From Oscillospiraceae bacterium (GTDB lineage Bacteria > Bacillota > Clostridia > Oscillospirales > Ruminococcaceae): a stretch of DNA of 10,506 nt. Below the pieces are notes generated by a model. That model made no database searches, was not told the origin of the DNA, and worked only from the letters and a program-made list of their open reading frames with translations. The stretch lies in the NCBI GenBank assembly GCA_017396055.1, contig JAFQND010000192.1, positions 1 through 10,506 on the forward strand, in the 5' to 3' direction. The stretch's first letter is position 1, and every line of letters starts with the position of its first letter. Below, piece by piece: positions 7,927 to 10,506 of the stretch. A program made the translations under genes and the position numbers.

Positions 7927-8244
7927 ATGAGCGTTCTCACCATCACCACCGATAACTTCCGTGAAGCTGTCATTGACGCTTCCAAAGAAAAGCCTGTTCT
8001 CATCGACTTCTGGGCCAGCTGGTGCGGTCCCTGCCGCATGCTCTCTCCCGTTGTGGATCAGATCGCCGAAGAACAGGATTCCGTTATTGTCGGCAAAGTC
8101 AACGTAGACGAACAGCCCGAGCTGGCTGCAGCCTTTGATGTACAGTCCATTCCCACTCTCGTCCTGATCAAAAACGGCGAAGTGGCTGACGTCAGTGTCG
8201 GTGTCCGTCCCAAACCTGCCATTCTCAAGATGATCAACGGGTGA
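7927..8244 (+). CDS. trxA: Thioredoxin
   Basis: This 105-residue cytoplasmic thiol-disulfide oxidoreductase reduces disulfides in proteins such as ribonucleotide reductase and is recharged by the reductase encoded next to it. The active site WCGPC is at residues 32-36 (Cys33, Cys36), inside VLIDFWASWCGPCRML. The conserved cis-proline is Pro76 in SIPTL, and the buried Asp27 is present. Size and fold pattern match classic TrxA. The start at 7927 follows AGGAGGT (7914-7920) at 6 nt. The frame stays open upstream, but the DNA there includes the promoter, so the longer frame is not real. It is separated from trxB by only 4 bp. Confidence 0.97.
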   Translation: MSVLTITTDNFREAVIDASKEKPVLIDFWASWCGPCRMLSPVVDQIAEEQDSVIVGKVNVDEQPELAAAFDVQSIPTLVLIKNGEVADVSVGVRPKPAILKMING

Positions 8245-8248
8245 TATT

Positions 8249-9160
8249 ATGACTGAGTATGATATTCTGGTCGTCGGCGGCGGCACTGCCGGCATGACCG
8301 CCGGCATCTATGGTGCAAGAGCAGGCAAAAAGGTCCTCGTTCTGGAAGAGCTGATCTGCGGTGGACAGATCGTCAATGCCGCAGAAGTCGAAAATTACCC
8401 CGGTATCCCGTCGGTCTCCGGCGCGGATTTTTCGGCAGCCCTTTTCGATCAGGCTTCAAACGCGGGCGCAGAATTCGATTTCCAGTCAGTCGACGCTATC
8501 CGCAAAGAGGCAGACCACTTCCTCGTTGATACACCCTCCGGGCCCATCGCCGCCAGAGCGGTCATCCTTGCCACCGGTGCTAAAAACCGTCCTCTCGGCG
8601 TCGACCGGGAAGATACCTTTACCGGAAGAGGCGTTTCTTACTGTGCCACCTGTGACGGCGCTTTCTACCGCGGCAAAACTGTCGCAGTGGTCGGCGGAGG
8701 AAATACCGCCCTCGACGACGCGCTGGTCCTCAGTGAACTGGCTGCCAAAGTTTATCTGATCCATCGCAGAGATGAATTCCGCGGAGAGAAGAGCACGCTG
8801 GAACTGGCAGAAACAAAAGAAAACGTCACCGTTCTCCGTTCGTCCGCGGTCACAGCGCTGCAGGGTGAGAAAAAACTTGCAGGCATCACGGTAAAAGATC
8901 TGAAAACCGGTTCCGAACAGGAAATCCCCGTGGACGGTCTCTTTATCGCTGTGGGACAGATGCCCCAGAACGACCGCTTCAGTGATCTCATAGAGCTGGA
9001 AAACGGTTATATCAGAGCGGGTGAAGACTGCCGGACAAGCTGTCCCGGTATCTTTGCTGCCGGCGATTGCCGCACCAAAACCGTCCGTCAGCTGGCGACC
9101 GCAGCCGGCGACGGCGCAGTAGCTGCCCTTGCGGCACTGGAATACCTGCAGAAGAAATAA
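8249..9160 (+). CDS. trxB: NADPH-dependent thioredoxin reductase
   Basis: This 303-residue flavoprotein transfers electrons from NADPH through FAD to thioredoxin. The FAD Rossmann motif is VVGGGTAG (8-15). Most TrxB proteins have Pro where this one has Thr13, while the glycines that matter are kept. The redox pair is Cys132 and Cys135 in CATCD. The NADPH domain has GGGNTA (149-154) and HRRDEFR (172-178), whose arginines read the 2'-phosphate. This argues for NADPH use and against the ferredoxin- or deazaflavin-type reductases found in some clostridia, which lose these residues. The C-terminal FAD motif GIFAAGDCRTKTVRQLATAAGDG (267-289) is intact. The ribosome binding site is weak (GGTG within the trxA stop region), consistent with translation coupled to trxA 4 bp upstream. 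Confidence 0.97.
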   Translation: MTEYDILVVGGGTAGMTAGIYGARAGKKVLVLEELICGGQIVNAAEVENYPGIPSVSGADFSAALFDQASNAGAEFDFQSVDAIRKEADHFLVDTPSGPIAARAVILATGAKNRPLGVDREDTFTGRGVSYCATCDGAFYRGKTVAVVGGGNTALDDALVLSELAAKVYLIHRRDEFRGEKSTLELAETKENVTVLRSSAVTALQGEKKLAGITVKDLKTGSEQEIPVDGLFIAVGQMPQNDRFSDLIELENGYIRAGEDCRTSCPGIFAAGDCRTKTVRQLATAAGDGAVAALAALEYLQKK

Positions 9161-9161
9161 G

Positions 9162-9196
9162 AAAAGCCTCCCGCCATGAAGACGGGAGGCTTTTTC
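9162..9196. terminator. Terminator after trxB, probably bidirectional
   Basis: AAAAGCCTCCCG (9162-9173) pairs perfectly with CGGGAGGCTTTT (9183-9194) around a 9-nt loop, with TTTTTC behind it on the plus strand. It begins 1 nt past the trxB stop. On the minus strand the hairpin is followed by CTTTTCTTATTTC, so it can also end transcription from the converging isomerase gene, whose stop lies at 9205-9207. Confidence 0.93.
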
Positions 9197-9204
9197 ACGG
9201 AAAA

Positions 9205-10041
9205 TTATTTGCTTACTTCTTCGATCAGGCTGCCCAGATATTCCTTGGCAGCGAGGATATCGCGGACCTGCTCATCGCCGGAGATCTCGCGTTCGATGGT
9301 GACATAAGCATCATAGCCCAGGTCATACAGTTTGGAGATAACACCGCGGAAATCGACTTTGCCCTTGCCGATGGCAGTTTCTTCGCCCAGATCATGACCG
9401 TTGACAGGCCAGCAGCCATCCTTGGCATGGAGATTGCGGACATATTTGCCGAAGACTTCCAGTGCGTCGACGGGGTTTGCTTTACCGTACAGGATAACGT
9501 TGGCAGTATCGAGATTGACACCCAGGTTATCGGTGCCGACAGTCTCAAAGCAGCGCAGCATGGTAACGGGAGTTTCCTGACCGGTCTCAAACAGCAGATA
9601 CTGATCGTTCTTCTTCAGATGCTCGGCAACTACGCGAACTGCATCACAGAAGGGCTCGTACTCGGGATCGTAAGGATTCTCGGGGATGTAACCCATATGG
9701 GTGACAACATTCTCAACGCCCAGCTTCTTTGCGAAATCAGCGCCGTCGCAGAGATTCTTGACACGCATCTCGCGGTATTCGGGGGGAACGAGGCCGAGGG
9801 TCTTCTGACCTTCATAGAAGTTCCATGCCTTGGGGCCGTCCCAGCCGCACCAGAAAGCAGAGATGGTCAGGCCGTACTTTTTAACCAGCTCGTTGATGGT
9901 GGCTGCATTTTCATCGGACCAGCAATCGGTCTTCCACCAGATCAGCTGACAGTTGTCGAAGCCCTGGTCTACAACTGCCTTGAATTTTGCATCCATGTCT
10001 TCCATAGCGGAAAAGACGACACATACGCCGATTTTCATCAT
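9205..10041 (-). CDS. Sugar phosphate isomerase/epimerase-like TIM-barrel protein (downstream copy)
   Basis: This 278-residue protein belongs to the AP endonuclease family 2 / xylose-isomerase-like TIM-barrel group. Such proteins are typically metal-dependent isomerases, epimerases or dehydratases acting on sugars or inositols. Likely metal and catalytic residues appear at the expected strand ends: His115 (VTHMGYIP), Glu152 (FETGQETP), Asp178 (NLDTAN), His205 (NLHAKDG) and Glu250 (TIERE). The N-terminal KIGVCVVF forms the first strand. An AGGAGG site (plus-strand bases 10051-10056) lies 9 nt before the first of two adjacent ATG codons, favouring 10041 over 10038. The substrate cannot be told from the sequence. 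It is the second of two tandem paralogues; the gap between them is 78 bp with no clear terminator or promoter, so they probably share a transcript. Confidence 0.9.
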   Translation of the reverse strand: MMKIGVCVVFSAMEDMDAKFKAVVDQGFDNCQLIWWKTDCWSDENAATINELVKKYGLTISAFWCGWDGPKAWNFYEGQKTLGLVPPEYREMRVKNLCDGADFAKKLGVENVVTHMGYIPENPYDPEYEPFCDAVRVVAEHLKKNDQYLLFETGQETPVTMLRCFETVGTDNLGVNLDTANVILYGKANPVDALEVFGKYVRNLHAKDGCWPVNGHDLGEETAIGKGKVDFRGVISKLYDLGYDAYVTIEREISGDEQVRDILAAKEYLGSLIEEVSK

Positions 10042-10119
10042 GATATTTTTCCTCCTCAGTTTGTTCTGATATTGATGATGCCAAAAAACAGCATCGGTCA
10101 GATGAATATATATGCCGGT

Positions 10120-10506
10120 TCAGCCGTAGATCCGGTCCAGAATAGCCTGCAGACAGATACGGGCGTCATTCACGTCGCGGATCTGCTGTTCGCCCTCGAT
10201 CTCGCGTTCGATCGTCACATAACCGTCATAACCCAGCGCATGAAGCTTATGCAGGACGGTATCGAAATCAACTGCGCCTTCGCCCACACGGACAGCTTTG
10301 CCCAGATCGTGGCCGTTGACGGGCCAGAGACCGTCTTTGGCATGAAGATTGCGGATATATCTGCCGAAGATATCGACCGCATCCACAGGATTTGCCTTGC
10401 CATAGAGGATCAGATTGGCAGTATCCAGATTGACAGCCAGATTATCAGTACCTACCTTCTCAAAGCAGCGCAGCATGGTGACGGGAGTTTCCTGACCGGT
10501 CTCGAA
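10120..10506 (-). CDS. Sugar phosphate isomerase/epimerase-like protein, C-terminal part (upstream copy)
   Basis: Only the last 128 residues lie in the window; the frame is open to the right edge and enters as FETGQETPVTM, which is mid-protein in the paralogue next door, so the start is outside. Hand alignment to the neighbouring copy needs no gaps and gives about 86 identical residues of 128. The motifs FETGQETP, NLDTAN, NLHAKDG, WPVNGHDLG and TIEREI are shared, so the metal site is intact. Divergence is concentrated after HDLG and in the last 30 residues, which fits selection on the barrel core. It ends at a TGA at 10122-10120. An internal ATG at 10476 falls inside the conserved domain and is not the start. 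Confidence 0.9.
   Translation of the reverse strand, partial: FETGQETPVTMLRCFEKVGTDNLAVNLDTANLILYGKANPVDAVDIFGRYIRNLHAKDGLWPVNGHDLGKAVRVGEGAVDFDTVLHKLHALGYDGYVTIEREIEGEQQIRDVNDARICLQAILDRIYG

Noticed and set aside
10074..10096. GATGC/GCATC inverted repeat between the two isomerase genes
   Set aside because: The stem is only 5 bp with a 9-nt loop and no T run on either side, so it is not supported as a terminator.

Overview
The window looks like a stretch of ordinary chromosome from a low-to-mid GC Firmicute, most likely a gut-type clostridium of the Oscillospiraceae/Ruminococcaceae kind. This rests on the perfect CIRCE operator ahead of groES-groEL, strong AGGAGG ribosome binding sites, sigma-A type promoters with near-consensus -10 boxes and 16-17 bp spacers, a DegV/FakB protein, a G5/LysM/M23 wall peptidase and a YibE/F membrane protein. 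The placement below phylum level is inference. I see no tRNA, rRNA, CRISPR array, transposase, phage gene or other mobile DNA.

Layout, left to right. (1) Positions 1-1176, minus strand: the heat-shock chaperonin operon groS-groL with its promoter and CIRCE; groL runs off the left edge. (2) 1276-2320, plus strand: a single-gene unit for a DegV family fatty-acid-binding protein, with promoter and terminator. (3) 2338-3439, plus strand: a single-gene unit for prmA (ribosomal protein L11 methyltransferase), ending in a terminator that can also serve the converging gene. (4) 3438-5316, minus strand: a membrane-anchored LysM-G5-M23 cell wall endopeptidase. Its leader carries a WalR-box-like direct repeat nested in a palindrome. 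(5) 5488-7783, minus strand: a two-gene unit, a YibE/F family membrane protein followed by hemW (radical SAM heme chaperone), with overlapping stop and start codons and a long hairpin behind. (6) 7847-9196, plus strand: trxA-trxB, thioredoxin and its NADPH-dependent reductase. (7) 9205-10506, minus strand: two tandem, about two-thirds identical TIM-barrel sugar phosphate isomerase/epimerase-like proteins; the upstream copy runs off the right edge.

The units are independent housekeeping functions: protein folding, membrane lipid supply, ribosome modification, wall remodelling, heme/radical SAM metabolism, thiol redox and sugar metabolism. I found no sign of a new defence, mobile or secretion system. 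The points most worth a second look are the putative WalR site in the M23 leader, the long cytoplasmic N-terminus of that peptidase, the YibE/F-HemW translational coupling and the tandem isomerase paralogues.
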